Both the position numbers and the translations under genes were made by a program. 33,421 bases of DNA from Streptomyces carpinensis (GTDB lineage Bacteria; Actinomycetota; Actinomycetes; Streptomycetales; Streptomycetaceae): positions 1 through 33,421 of the forward strand of contig NZ_MUBM01000010.1 in NCBI RefSeq assembly GCF_002154505.1. The letters run 5' to 3'. The stretch's first letter is position 1, and each line of letters begins with the position of its first letter. Shown piece after piece: positions 1 to 7,643 of this stretch. The notes below the pieces were generated by a model. That model searched no databases and had not been told where the DNA came from. It saw only the letters and a list, made by a program, of their open reading frames with translations.

Positions 1-94
1 CACCAGTCGATGACGGCGGCCGGAGCGGACTCGGATCGAACTCCCGCAGCGGGTGTCGCAGGTTCGGATCCTGCCGGGGACACGGCTAGGAGGC

Positions 95-115
95 CCCTCG
101 GGATGATCCCGAGGG
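95..115. terminator. Hairpin near the left edge, probable terminator of a gene outside the window
   Basis: Arms CCCTCGGGAT (95-104) and ATCCCGAGGG (106-115) are perfectly complementary around one central base. Allowing a realistic loop this gives an 8-bp GC-rich stem with a 5-nt loop. A short pyrimidine stretch follows. It lies before any gene supported here, so it most likely ends transcription of a gene left of position 1. Confidence 0.5.
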
Positions 116-442
116 TCTTCCGACATCAGTGGGTTACATCGGCGGGCGCGCCTGGCGGACACCAACTGCGGCATTCGCCCAGGCACGTGGGTATCCAGCC
201 GCACCGTGAACGTGCTATTCCCGAACGTCTCCGTCATCGTGAGTGCGTCTGCGCGCAGCGCCGACAGCAGCAAGGTGCACGTGTGTCGAGGTTCGTGCAC
301 GTGCACCGACCAGCCCCCCATGGCGAAGACTCGCGAGCCCCATGTCACAGCCGTGCAATAGAAAAGGCGTTCAGCCGCGACATCAACCGCAGACACGCGG
401 AGAATTCGCGCTACGGTTTTCGACCCGTCCCTGGGGGGATTG
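116..442. other. Leader region before the secreted-protein gene, no gene seen
   Basis: Open frames cross this stretch but none has a natural residue composition or recognisable motif. The sequence is less GC-rich just before 443. It presumably carries the promoter of the secreted-protein gene. No convincing -10/-35 pair was identified. Confidence 0.4.
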
Positions 443-1771
443 ATGTTCAGAAGACGGGCGGCTTGGACCGCCATTGGCACTGTCGCGCTCTTGTTGACCG
501 GCACCTCGGCAGCAAACGCCGTGGAGGGCCAGGCTCCTGACGTCCGATGGGCGAACAGCGTCTCGGACGACCTTGGCACCCTGGCCGTCAGTATCAGCTC
601 CGACAGCGCCATCACGGAGATCAGGGCCCATATCGTCTCCGCCGCCACACAGCAGGAAGTAACCGTCGTCGAGAATGCCGCGTTCGCTCTGGTCTCCGGC
701 ACGCCGGGCAACGGCGTGTGGCACACGAAGCAGCCTCTGGACCTTGCCGACCTGGGCAGCTACACCGTCCGCATCGAGGCCACGGACGCCGACGGCGACC
801 GCACCACCGACGACTCCGCGGGCTCACTCGCCTACTACGTCGCGGCGGTGTTCGAGGACGTGCGCAGCGACCGCTCGGAGGTCGACATCGACCACCGCCA
901 GGTGTGTGTCGAGGGCATCCTGAAGGGACGATGGCCGGCGACCCGCGAGCTGAAGCCCCTGGCGGATCACCCGGTGGACCTCGATGTGGACTACTGGACC
1001 GAGAACACCGTCCGCACCGACGCGGACGGACGCTTCTCCGGCACGGTCACGGTGAACGACGCGGTGCCGGTCCAGGCTGTCTACCGGAACGTCAACGAGT
1101 ACCCCTACGTCTTGTACGGCGAGTCCAAGTCGATACAGATCGGCGTCCGGCAGGTAGCCACACGCTGGACCGTCCAGGCCCCGGCGGAGGCCCGGACGAT
1201 CGACTTCGGACAGCAGGTCACCCTGGCTGCGACGTTGGAGCGCGAGACCCCGCATGGCTGGGAGCCCTTCGAGGGCCAGAGCGGTGGAGTGCTCTTCGAG
1301 CCCTCCACCGGTGGTCAGTCCGCCAGCGTCGGCTACTTCACGACGGGCGAGGACGGCAAGGTCACCTTCGCCCACGCCCCGTGGGAAACCGGGAGTTTCC
1401 GCGTGGCATCGCACAGCGACGACCCGTTCATCGCCCCCGCCTCCGCGAACAGTGCCCAGATCACCGTTCTGCGTGCCTCGGTCTTCAGCTCGTTCTCGGC
1501 CACCCGTACGCAGGGTCACGGCGTGAACGTCGAGGGTGCGATGGACTTCCCCGACGGCTGGACGCCCGCCACCATCCCGGTGCACATCCAGTACTCGCGT
1601 GACGGCGAACAGTGGGCGGACCTGCTCACGACGGAGGCCACCTGGTCCGGTAGCGGCTACGCTTTCTCGGCCGACATCTCCAATGCGAGGCGCGGTTACT
1701 TTCGCGCGTATTTCAAGGCGACCGAGTCGTTCCGTGCAGCGACGTCGGAGGCTGTGAAGGTGAGCCGCTGA
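443..1771 (+). CDS. Secreted Ig-like-domain hypothetical protein
   Basis: A 442-residue exported protein of unknown function. I chose the ATG at 443 because a G-rich ribosome-binding stretch (433-438) precedes it; the TTG at 440 is an alternative. The N-terminus is a classical Sec signal peptide: arginines at 3-5, a hydrophobic core at about 8-20, and a likely cleavage after ANA at 26. The mature part reads as consecutive beta-rich modules, for example SYTVRIEATDADGDRTTDDS, followed by segments typical of bacterial Ig-like or carboxypeptidase-regulatory-like folds. No catalytic motif, LPXTG sorting signal or membrane anchor is visible, so it is probably released or loosely wall-associated. 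It converges on the kinase gene. A direct functional link is not shown. Confidence 0.85.
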   Translation: MFRRRAAWTAIGTVALLLTGTSAANAVEGQAPDVRWANSVSDDLGTLAVSISSDSAITEIRAHIVSAATQQEVTVVENAAFALVSGTPGNGVWHTKQPLDLADLGSYTVRIEATDADGDRTTDDSAGSLAYYVAAVFEDVRSDRSEVDIDHRQVCVEGILKGRWPATRELKPLADHPVDLDVDYWTENTVRTDADGRFSGTVTVNDAVPVQAVYRNVNEYPYVLYGESKSIQIGVRQVATRWTVQAPAEARTIDFGQQVTLAATLERETPHGWEPFEGQSGGVLFEPSTGGQSASVGYFTTGEDGKVTFAHAPWETGSFRVASHSDDPFIAPASANSAQITVLRASVFSSFSATRTQGHGVNVEGAMDFPDGWTPATIPVHIQYSRDGEQWADLLTTEATWSGSGYAFSADISNARRGYFRAYFKATESFRAATSEAVKVSR

Positions 1772-1892
1772 CATCCACGACTGCCATCAACGACGCCGGA
1801 CAGCAACAACCTTGGGCAAGCCTGATCAGCTTCGAAACCCCTGGCTGGAGGCGTCAGAGAGCCAGAACAAGCGAACTCCTGTAACGGGTGTC

Positions 1893-1908
1893 TCGAGGCA
1901 CCCCTCGA
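1893..1908. terminator. Small hairpin between convergent genes
   Basis: Arms TCGAGG (1893-1898) and CCTCGA (1903-1908) form a 6-bp stem with a 4-nt loop. It sits between the convergent secreted-protein and kinase genes, where a bidirectional terminator is expected. The stem is short and no T-run follows, so the call is weak. Confidence 0.3.
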
Positions 1909-1951
1909 AGGTCGAGCATGTAACGGCGCGGTGGGGCTCAGTGCTCGGCAT

Positions 1952-3469
1952 CTAATGCGTCGGGCTTGGGCTGGGCGGTGCGGCAGTAGCCGCGCCGCTC
2001 CTCGAGGGCCTAGGCGACGGGGGCGCCGTGCCGGCGGTTGTCGCCGCCGGTGGTGTCGTCCGGCTCGGGCCAGCGGCCCCGGCTGCGGTCGGCACGGATT
2101 GTGGCGGCGGTGACGCCGCTCCCGGCGGCCTTGAGCTCGTGGGCGCTGTAGAGGCGCTGCGGCTCGAGCTCGGGGCAGCCGCCGGATAAGAAGTGTCGAG
2201 TGTCCTGGAGGCGGGCCGGGCATGAGATCCGGTTGGCGCAGCCGCAGGGTGGGACGCGCCGAATGTTCCAGAGGGTGGCTGAGCGTCGTGAGATCGGGTG
2301 GGTGGGGGCGCACCGGACCCGCTCTCGGCAGTCGCCATGCCCGAGGGGGGGTGCGCGGGGGTCACGGCGGGCGTCGTTGCTGCCCGGTCGTCACTTCCGC
2401 TGGTGCCCGATGTGACGGCGAGGGTCGTACCTAGGGCCACGGAGAGGGCCAGGGCCGTACCCACTGCCAGGCGACGACTGTGGCGAGTGCCGCCGGGGAG
2501 GTTGCGCCGAGTGACCGCCGCCTCCTGACTCCGTATGTGCTCCTCCGCTGCGGGGTGAGCGGCGAGCGGCGTCGGAAGGCGCACCTCGGAGCGTGCCGAG
2601 AGCGGCAGGGGGTATGGATCGGGTCCGGCATGCCGAGATGCGAGGGCTTGCGCGCACTGCTCGGCGTCCGGGCGTGCCTCGGGGTCGTGGGCGGTCATGG
2701 CCCGCAACAGGGCCGCGAGGTCCGAGGGGAACCAGGTGGGGACTTCGGGCGGGCGGTGGAGGCGGGCAACTGCCGCTTCCAACGGGGTGCCCTGGTACTC
2801 CGGTTCACCTTTCAGACACTCCAGCAGGACCAGGCCGAGCGCGTAGACGTCCGCGGCCGGCCCGACCCGCTTGCCCTCGACCTGCTCCGGTGCCAGATAG
2901 GCAGCAGTGCCTAGCAGCACGTCAGGTGCCGTGTGCCGGGTGGCGTCGGCCAGGCGCGCGATGCCGAAATCGGCCAGGTGAGGACGACCGGCCGCATCGA
3001 GCAGGATGTTCGACGGCTTGACGTCCCGGTGCACGATGCCGGCCCGGTGGACATGGGCCAGCGCCCGCGCGAGGGCGGCGCCCACATCCGCCACGCGCCG
3101 CTCAGGCAGGGCTCTGCATGCCAGGAGGCTGCGCAACGTAGGGCCCTTGACCAGTTGCATGACGAGGTAGGTGCGGTCGCCGTCGCGGCCGGCGTCGTAG
3201 ACGGTGACCAGGCCGGGATGCTGCAGGCGGGCCAGAAGGACGGCCTCCGCGGTGAGGCGGTCCTCGGTCCGGGGGTCGGCGCCGGGCCGGAAGACCTTCA
3301 CGGCCACGGACCGCCGAAGGCGCGTGTCGACGCCCTCGTAGACGTCGGCCATGCCTCCCGATCCGATTCTCGTGCCCAACCGGTAGCGCCCGGAGAGGAC
3401 TTGAGCGCACTGCGCATCCGCTGAGACCGCCGCGGACGTCGGCGGGACTGCTGTTCGGCGGGCCTTCAC
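1952..3469 (-). CDS. Membrane-anchored Ser/Thr protein kinase (PknB/Hanks type)
   Basis: A 505-residue eukaryotic-type protein kinase. The GTG at 3469 is preferred over upstream ATGs because a GGAG box (3476-3479) lies 6 nt before it. The kinase domain covers about residues 29-280: glycine loop IGSGGMADVYEG, VAVK lysine at 58, catalytic HRDVKPSN with Asp149, DFG at 167-169 and APE at 193-195. All catalytic residues are present. A juxtamembrane linker leads to one transmembrane helix at about 333-353. The external tail is about 150 residues, rich in Pro/Ala/Ser/Thr, and contains two imperfect copies of a T-x-x-x-S-[HY]-PAAAP motif. No PASTA or other ligand-binding domain is seen, so the sensed signal is unknown. 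It stands alone on the minus strand. Confidence 0.93.
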   Translation of the reverse strand: MKARRTAVPPTSAAVSADAQCAQVLSGRYRLGTRIGSGGMADVYEGVDTRLRRSVAVKVFRPGADPRTEDRLTAEAVLLARLQHPGLVTVYDAGRDGDRTYLVMQLVKGPTLRSLLACRALPERRVADVGAALARALAHVHRAGIVHRDVKPSNILLDAAGRPHLADFGIARLADATRHTAPDVLLGTAAYLAPEQVEGKRVGPAADVYALGLVLLECLKGEPEYQGTPLEAAVARLHRPPEVPTWFPSDLAALLRAMTAHDPEARPDAEQCAQALASRHAGPDPYPLPLSARSEVRLPTPLAAHPAAEEHIRSQEAAVTRRNLPGGTRHSRRLAVGTALALSVALGTTLAVTSGTSGSDDRAATTPAVTPAHPPSGMATAESGSGAPPPTRSHDAQPPSGTFGASHPAAAPTGSHARPASRTLDTSYPAAAPSSSRSASTAPTSSRPPGAASPPPQSVPTAAGAAGPSRTTPPAATTAGTAPPSPRPSRSGAATAAPPSPSPTH

Positions 3470-3880
3470 CTGATTCTCCGTTGCTGTCACCGCGTTCCGG
3501 ACTCGGCCATGGACCATGCCGCGAGGCGGGTACCCCCAGCCTGTGTCAGATATCCGGACCAACTCGGCGCAGCGACGAAAACGGCCCTACTTCCCCCGGT
3601 GGCTGGCGTGTTGCGGCAGGTCAGGCAAGCTGTCATACCGACAGCTGGTCGTCGTCGCCGACCTCGCCGTCAGCCGCTTCCCTGGCAGATCACTGACCGG
3701 TATGCCGACAATCATGGCGATTTCGGCCGCCGGGTGGTGGGGCGGGCCCTCTGCGCCTCTCGTGCGGGATGCCGGCGATGATGTCGGTCTGGTCGCCGAG
3801 GGGTCGGTGATGCAGGTCTACAGCCGCCGGCCGAACTGGCCACGCACCAGTGCGCGTCACGCTCACCTCGTATGAGAGAC

Positions 3881-3910
3881 ATCGATTAAAATCGAATGTG
3901 TGATCGATTA
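3881..3910. promoter_or_regulatory. AT-rich repeat cluster upstream of the 70-aa gene
   Basis: The 8-mer ATCGATTA occurs at 3881-3888 and again at 3903-3910 in direct orientation. The first copy is also part of an inverted repeat, TCGATT / AATCGA (3882-3895). This AT-rich island stands out from its surroundings and lies 66-95 nt before the start at 3976. That suggests a promoter or operator. No cognate regulator is adjacent. Confidence 0.35.
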
Positions 3911-3975
3911 GGTGCCTGGCTGCACGGCTGGGCGCACGCTGGACGGGGGCCACTGACTGACCGCAGGAGAGCTTG

Positions 3976-4188
3976 ATGCCACATGCGCCGATCGTTGTAT
4001 CCAACCCCATGGGAAGCGGTGGTCGCCGTGTGGCCATACGGGGCGAGTTCGCCGGGCTCGCACGCTCCGACGCCGATGTGCTGGAGTTTTTGCGGCGGGC
4101 CGGGCTGCCGGACGCCGAGGCACTGCTCGACGACCCAGCGTGGGTGACATGGACCGGCGGCCAACCGCATCACTACGAGGCCGCGTAA
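3976..4188 (+). CDS. Small conserved hypothetical protein (70 aa)
   Basis: A 70-residue cytoplasmic protein starting at the ATG at 3976, with AGGAGA at 3965-3970 giving ideal spacing. The TTG at 3973 is less likely. The sequence has a basic beta-strand opening (GRRVAIRGEFAGLA), an acidic helix (DADVLEFLRRAGL) and a tryptophan-rich end (WVTWTGGQPHHYEAA). Proteins of this layout are common in Streptomyces genomes with no assigned role. No enzymatic motif is visible. It is monocistronic. Confidence 0.8.
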   Translation: MPHAPIVVSNPMGSGGRRVAIRGEFAGLARSDADVLEFLRRAGLPDAEALLDDPAWVTWTGGQPHHYEAA

Positions 4189-4434
4189 GTGCGACCAGTC
4201 CATAAGTCCGGCGGCTTCGTTCTCTCCGAGAGGGAGGACGATGGCCAGCGAACCTGCCGGTCGTTGTGGAAGTGCGCCGGTCGGCATGCTGGTGAAGCCG
4301 GACCGACCGGCCGGTCGAGCCATTGCAGGTCTGCCCGGTGCCGAAGCCGTTTCGCGTCGAGCTCCTGAAGCGGTGCTCGGAGAAGTTGCGGACGACGGCA
4401 GTGACGGCAGTGCTGACGGCAACGACGGTGGACG
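4189..4434. other. Non-coding stretch, nothing recognised
   Basis: Open frames exist on both strands but none shows natural composition, a start with ribosome-binding site, or a motif. It may hold decayed 3' sequence of the TIGR02391-like remnant, but no frame could be followed. Confidence 0.3.
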
Positions 4435-4752
4435 TCAGCGGTGCTCGACAGCCCAGCGCGGTACCGGCGGTGTGCCGCTGGCCCAGACCACCAATGCCTG
4501 CCCGCAGGGTGTCTCATAGTCCCCGAGATCGAAGACGGGGCGCACCTTCTCCTCAAGGGTGGGGTCCAGTACACCCGCAAGCCGCTCTGCCGCCCAAAGC
4601 CTTGTCCGGCCGTCGGGGTCTGCGGCGATGTCGCGGCCGTCCGCGGTCACGCGTTGCCAAGCGGACGCAGTGTTCCTCGGGTGCGGCCCGATGAGGCCGC
4701 GAGCTTCAAGCCATGCCCAAGCGAGTTCGGGGGTCGGTATTGCAAGGAGGCC
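4435..4752 (-). pseudogene. Fragment resembling a TIGR02391 (Ymh-type) protein
   Basis: Reading minus from about 4752, just after an in-frame TAG, gives a natural stretch of about 75-80 residues. It includes ELAWAWLEARGLIGPHP, SAWQRVTADGRDIAADP and LEEKVRPVFDLGDYET. I associate this layout (winged-helix-like part, then E-K-V-R-P-x-F-x-x-G-x-Y-E-T) with the TIGR02391 family, from memory. After YET (about 4515) the sequence loses sense, and the family's usual basic C-terminal region is missing. No start codon with a ribosome-binding site lies at the beginning. A GTG at 4650 could start only a 71-residue peptide. It is therefore most likely a remnant cut at both ends. The family name is a recollection, not a search result. 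Confidence 0.5.
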
Positions 4753-4931
4753 CTAACCCCTGAGGGGCAGGGCACCTTGACCGCTGGCGGCCACGTGGTG
4801 CAGCAGGCGCTGAAGAAGAAGGTGCGGCACCCGGAGGCCCCCGAAGGCTAGCCTTTCCGCATGACGTGCGAGATGAAGTCGCCGATCATCAGCCTGATTC
4901 GGCTCGATGAGCCCGTGTCACAACCCGGCCG

Positions 4932-5099
4932 GTGGATCTGCACTCCGCACGGCCGTGCGGATGCTCCGACGAGATTGTCGCTGTCGCTGAGCTGCAGACA
5001 AAGGATGCCGTCCAGCCATACCGGGTCTGCGACCGGTGGCTCAGGGAGAACCGCCGGGCTGTCAGGTACCTCTCCGAGCGAGGCTACGACAACCGGTGA
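4932..5099 (+). CDS. Small hypothetical ORF (55 aa), possibly a fragment
   Basis: Frame starting at GTG 4932 and ending at TGA 5097-5099. The translation has natural composition and about 78% GC at third positions, for example DEIVAVAELQTKDAVQPYR and WLRENRRAVRYLSERGYDNR. Two cysteines sit in PCGC. An in-frame TGA lies at 4908-4910, and no ribosome-binding site precedes the GTG. Either the protein is short and poorly translated, or the 5' part was lost by a frameshift from the ATG frame at 4861. I do not recognise the family. Confidence 0.4.
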   Translation: MDLHSARPCGCSDEIVAVAELQTKDAVQPYRVCDRWLRENRRAVRYLSERGYDNR

Positions 5100-5193
5100 A
5101 ACCACGACGTCCCGCCGGTGGGTGACCAGCGGGCGGGGGGCCGTTCGAGTAGCTGTTCACGGCACAGCCAGACGCACACAGAACGTCCTCACC

Positions 5194-5325
5194 CTACGAG
5201 CCGCCACCGACAACGGGCGTCGGCCAGACGGCCAGCTCCTCGCCGGTCTCCTCGTTGCACGTGCGGAATCCCGCTGCACTCCCGCCCACCCGGTGAAAAC
5301 CGCAGGTCAGATCCTGCTGGAGTAC
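5194..5325 (-). pseudogene. 43-codon coding-like fragment directly after ohrR
   Basis: A minus-strand frame that begins at the ohrR stop codon and ends with TAG at 5194-5196. It reads naturally (LTCGFHRVGGSAAGFRTC, then EETGEELAVWPTPV) with high third-position GC, two cysteines and no start codon. It looks like the C-terminal piece of an unrecognised protein whose 5' part was replaced or lost. Confidence 0.3.
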
Positions 5326-5786
5326 TAGCCGGAGGCGGAGACGTTGGCGGTCACCAGGCGCAGGAGTCGGCGCGCCTGGTCGAACTGGGCGGGCGACAGG
5401 CCCATGGCGTCACCGATGTCCGTCGGGACCGTCCGGGCCCGCTCGCGCAGTTCCTGGCCTTGCCCGGTGAGGGTGACCAGGACGGTGCGCTCGTCGTCGG
5501 GGCGTCGCTCGCGGCGGACCAGGCCGGCCGACTCCAGGCGCTTGATCAGTGGCGTGAGCGTGCCGTAGTCGAGCTGGAGGGCGGCCCCGATGTCCTTGAT
5601 CGGCACCGTGTCATGCTCCCACAGCACCAGCATCACCAGGTACTGCGGGTAGGTCAGCCCCAGGGCTTCCAGGAGCGGCCGGTAGCGGTTGGTCACGGCG
5701 CGGGAGGCCGCGTACAGGGCGAAGCACAGCTGGTCGTCCAGCAGCAGGGAGAAGCCCTGTTCCGTGCCGTTCTCGGTGCTGTCCAT
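5325..5786 (-). CDS. ohrR: OhrR-type MarR family repressor (organic peroxide sensor)
   Basis: A 153-residue winged-helix repressor. The ATG at 5786 follows a strong GGAGGAG box (about 5793-5800); a longer upstream frame lacks one. It has the OhrR signature: a lone reactive cysteine at residue 21 in DDQLCFALYAASRA, then LTYPQYLVMLVLWE. The winged helix follows (LDYGTLTPLIKRLESAGLVRRERRPDDERTV split over strand and wing). It is the only cysteine, which fits the 1-Cys sensing mode where sulfenylation by organic hydroperoxides releases DNA. It is divergent from an esterase gene, not from the usual ohr peroxidase, so its target here is probably the esterase and itself. Confidence 0.88.
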   Translation of the reverse strand: MDSTENGTEQGFSLLLDDQLCFALYAASRAVTNRYRPLLEALGLTYPQYLVMLVLWEHDTVPIKDIGAALQLDYGTLTPLIKRLESAGLVRRERRPDDERTVLVTLTGQGQELRERARTVPTDIGDAMGLSPAQFDQARRLLRLVTANVSASG

Positions 5787-5850
5787 ACCGGGTCTCCTCC
5801 TCGCGCCGCGCATTTCATCGCGCACGTGCGCCAGCCTAGACCACCAATGA

Positions 5851-5893
5851 CGAAAGTTCAATGCACGCAATTAGCTTGCACACAATGTAATCG
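5851..5893. promoter_or_regulatory. Divergent ohrR/esterase promoter region with candidate operator
   Basis: This AT-rich block in the 167-nt divergent gap carries repeated CAAT/GCAA/TGCA elements: TTCAATGCACGCAATTAG, then TTGCACACAATGTAAT. OhrR operators are AT-rich and contain TGCAATT-like half sites. The pattern is compatible, but no long perfect inverted repeat is present. Confidence 0.4.
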
Positions 5894-5953
5894 CACCATA
5901 GTCTTCTGTCGGTGAGTAGCCACTCACCCCCCGATCCGACCAGGGAGTCCACC

Positions 5954-6922
5954 ATGACCGACCACACTCCGACCGCGCCCGTGCTGGAGGCCGCCGCGGC
6001 CGAGTTCTCCGCGGCCACCGCCAACCCGCCGTACCTGTTCGACCTCGGGCCGGTAGAGGGCCGCAAGGCCGTCAACGAGGTCCAGTCCGGCGAGATCACC
6101 AAGCTCCCGGTGGCCGAGGAGTGGATCACCGTCCCGGGCGGCCCGACCGGCTCGGTCCGGGCCCGGATCGTCAAGCCCGCCGGCGCCACCGGCACCCTGC
6201 CGGTGATCCTCTACATCCACGGCGCGGGCTGGGTCTTCGGCAACGCCCACACTCACGACCGCCTGGTCCGCGAACTCGCCACCGGCGCCGGCGCGGCCGT
6301 CGTCTTCCCCGAATACGACCTCTCGCCCGAGGCCCGCTATCCCGTCGCCATCGAGCAGAACTACGCCGTCGCCCAGTGGATCGTCCGCCAGGGCGCCACC
6401 AAGGACCTGGACGCCACCCGCATCGCCGTGGCCGGCGACAGCGTCGGCGGCAACATGTCAGCCGCACTGACCCTCATGGCCAAGCAGCGCGGCGACGTGC
6501 CCCTGATCCAGCAGGTCCTGTTCTACCCGGTCACCGACGCGTCCTTCGACACGCCGTCCTACCACCAGTTCGCCACCGGCTACTTCCTGCGCCGCGACGG
6601 CATGCAGTGGTTCTGGGACCAGTACACCACTGACCCCAACCAGCGCGCCGAGATCACCGCCAGCCCCCTGCGCGCCACCACCGAGCAACTGACCGGTCTG
6701 CCGCCGGCCCTGGTCATTACCGGCGAGGCCGACGTACTGCGCGACGAGGGTGAGGCCTACGCCGACAAGCTCCGCGAAGCGGGCGTCCCCGTCACCTCCA
6801 CCCGCTACCGGGGCATCATCCACGACTTCGTGATGCTCGACGCCCTGCGCGGCACCCAGGCCGCCGAAGCCGCGATCACCCAGGCCGTCGACGTTCTCCG
6901 CCGCGCGTTCGGCACCGCCTGA
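5954..6922 (+). CDS. Alpha/beta hydrolase, hormone-sensitive-lipase family esterase
   Basis: A 322-residue cytoplasmic esterase starting at ATG 5954, with an AGGGAG box 8 nt upstream. It shows the HSL-family oxyanion motif as HGAGW (89-93, a variant of HGGG/HGGGW), the nucleophile elbow GDSVGG with Ser163, the acid Asp260 in GEADVLRDE, and His290 in IIHDF. No signal peptide is present. It should hydrolyse short-chain carboxylic esters; the natural substrate is unknown. It shares a divergent promoter region with ohrR, which suggests peroxide-responsive repression. A very strong hairpin terminator ends it. Confidence 0.92.
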   Translation: MTDHTPTAPVLEAAAAEFSAATANPPYLFDLGPVEGRKAVNEVQSGEITKLPVAEEWITVPGGPTGSVRARIVKPAGATGTLPVILYIHGAGWVFGNAHTHDRLVRELATGAGAAVVFPEYDLSPEARYPVAIEQNYAVAQWIVRQGATKDLDATRIAVAGDSVGGNMSAALTLMAKQRGDVPLIQQVLFYPVTDASFDTPSYHQFATGYFLRRDGMQWFWDQYTTDPNQRAEITASPLRATTEQLTGLPPALVITGEADVLRDEGEAYADKLREAGVPVTSTRYRGIIHDFVMLDALRGTQAAEAAITQAVDVLRRAFGTA

Positions 6923-6928
6923 CCCCAC

Positions 6929-6965
6929 CCGCTCCTGTCCGGCCCGGTGGGCCGGACAGGAGCGG
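6929..6965. terminator. Strong 17-bp hairpin terminator
   Basis: Arms 6929-6945 (CCGCTCCTGTCCGGCCC) and 6949-6965 are perfectly complementary with a 3-nt loop. It begins 7 nt after the esterase stop. No T-tract follows, which is usual for actinobacterial terminators. It would also block minus-strand transcription. Confidence 0.85.
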
Positions 6966-7121
6966 CAGGCCGCGCGCCCTCGCCGAGGACCGTAGGTGCC
7001 GATCGGCTCCGGCCGCCCAAGCCTGGAGCAAGTCGATCCGCTGGCGGCCAACAGGAGGTAGCGCCGCAGAAGAAGCCTCCCGCGCGCGGCGCGGAAGCCA
7101 GCCGTCAATTCTGAGAGGTCT

Positions 7122-7643
7122 CTATCCTGTCGGTGCCCCCGGTGTTGCGGCCGGGGAAGGCTGCGTCAGGCGTGGCATGCACCAGGCCGGCTCCCACCGC
7201 CAGTCCGCCCACGCCTCAGGGTGCGCCATGCAAAGGGCCCTGAACGTCCGGGCGACCATGGCCCTGTAGCGGTCACGGTCGCCCGGCTCGGTGAAGGCGG
7301 CGGCGGTGCGCTCGGGATCGCGGTACGCCACCGTGGTCCGGCCGTCGTCGGCGACACTGGCGGTGAGCAGGTCTCCGCCCGTTCGGTACTCCAGGCCGTG
7401 CCGGGCCAGATGCGCTCCGAGCAGCGGGTAGGCGGCCCCGCCGACGAACTGCGGGTGCCAGGAGGAGAAGGTGTCGTGGGTGAACCCCTCCTCGTCGACC
7501 CGGGAGTCGATGAAGCCGCCCAGCCGACCGCCGGCCTCGACCAGCGCGACGCGCCACCCGGCCGGCGCCAGTTCCGCCGCCGCGACCAGCCCGTTGATGC
7601 CGGCGCCGACGACCACCGCGTCGTAGCCGGTCTCAGTGGGCAT
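7122..7643 (-). pseudogene. N-terminal fragment of an FAD oxidoreductase (phytoene-dehydrogenase-like)
   Basis: 173 codons from ATG 7643. The FAD-binding Rossmann motif VVVGAGINGLVAAAELA is at the N-terminus, followed by VALVEAGGRLGG and FTHDTFSSWHPQF, typical of phytoene desaturase-like NAD(P)/FAD oxidoreductases. Members are normally about 500 residues, so about two thirds is missing. After about 7190 the sequence is unrelated. The start codon overlaps the stop of the upstream ACMSD-type gene, so the two were once translationally coupled. No continuation was found on either strand. The fragment keeps the FAD site but cannot form a full enzyme. Confidence 0.75.

Noticed and set aside
40..85. 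tRNA-like 3' half: GCAGG-TTCGGAT-CCTGC resembles a T-arm followed by a 7-nt acceptor-like stretch
   Set aside because: The near-invariant A58 is G, no matching 5' acceptor arm or paired anticodon stem could be found in the visible sequence, and the variable-arm fit is forced.
10..540. 176-aa plus-strand open frame at the left edge
   Set aside because: Arg/His/Pro-rich shadow composition, no ribosome-binding site, and it overlaps the signal peptide region of the real gene.
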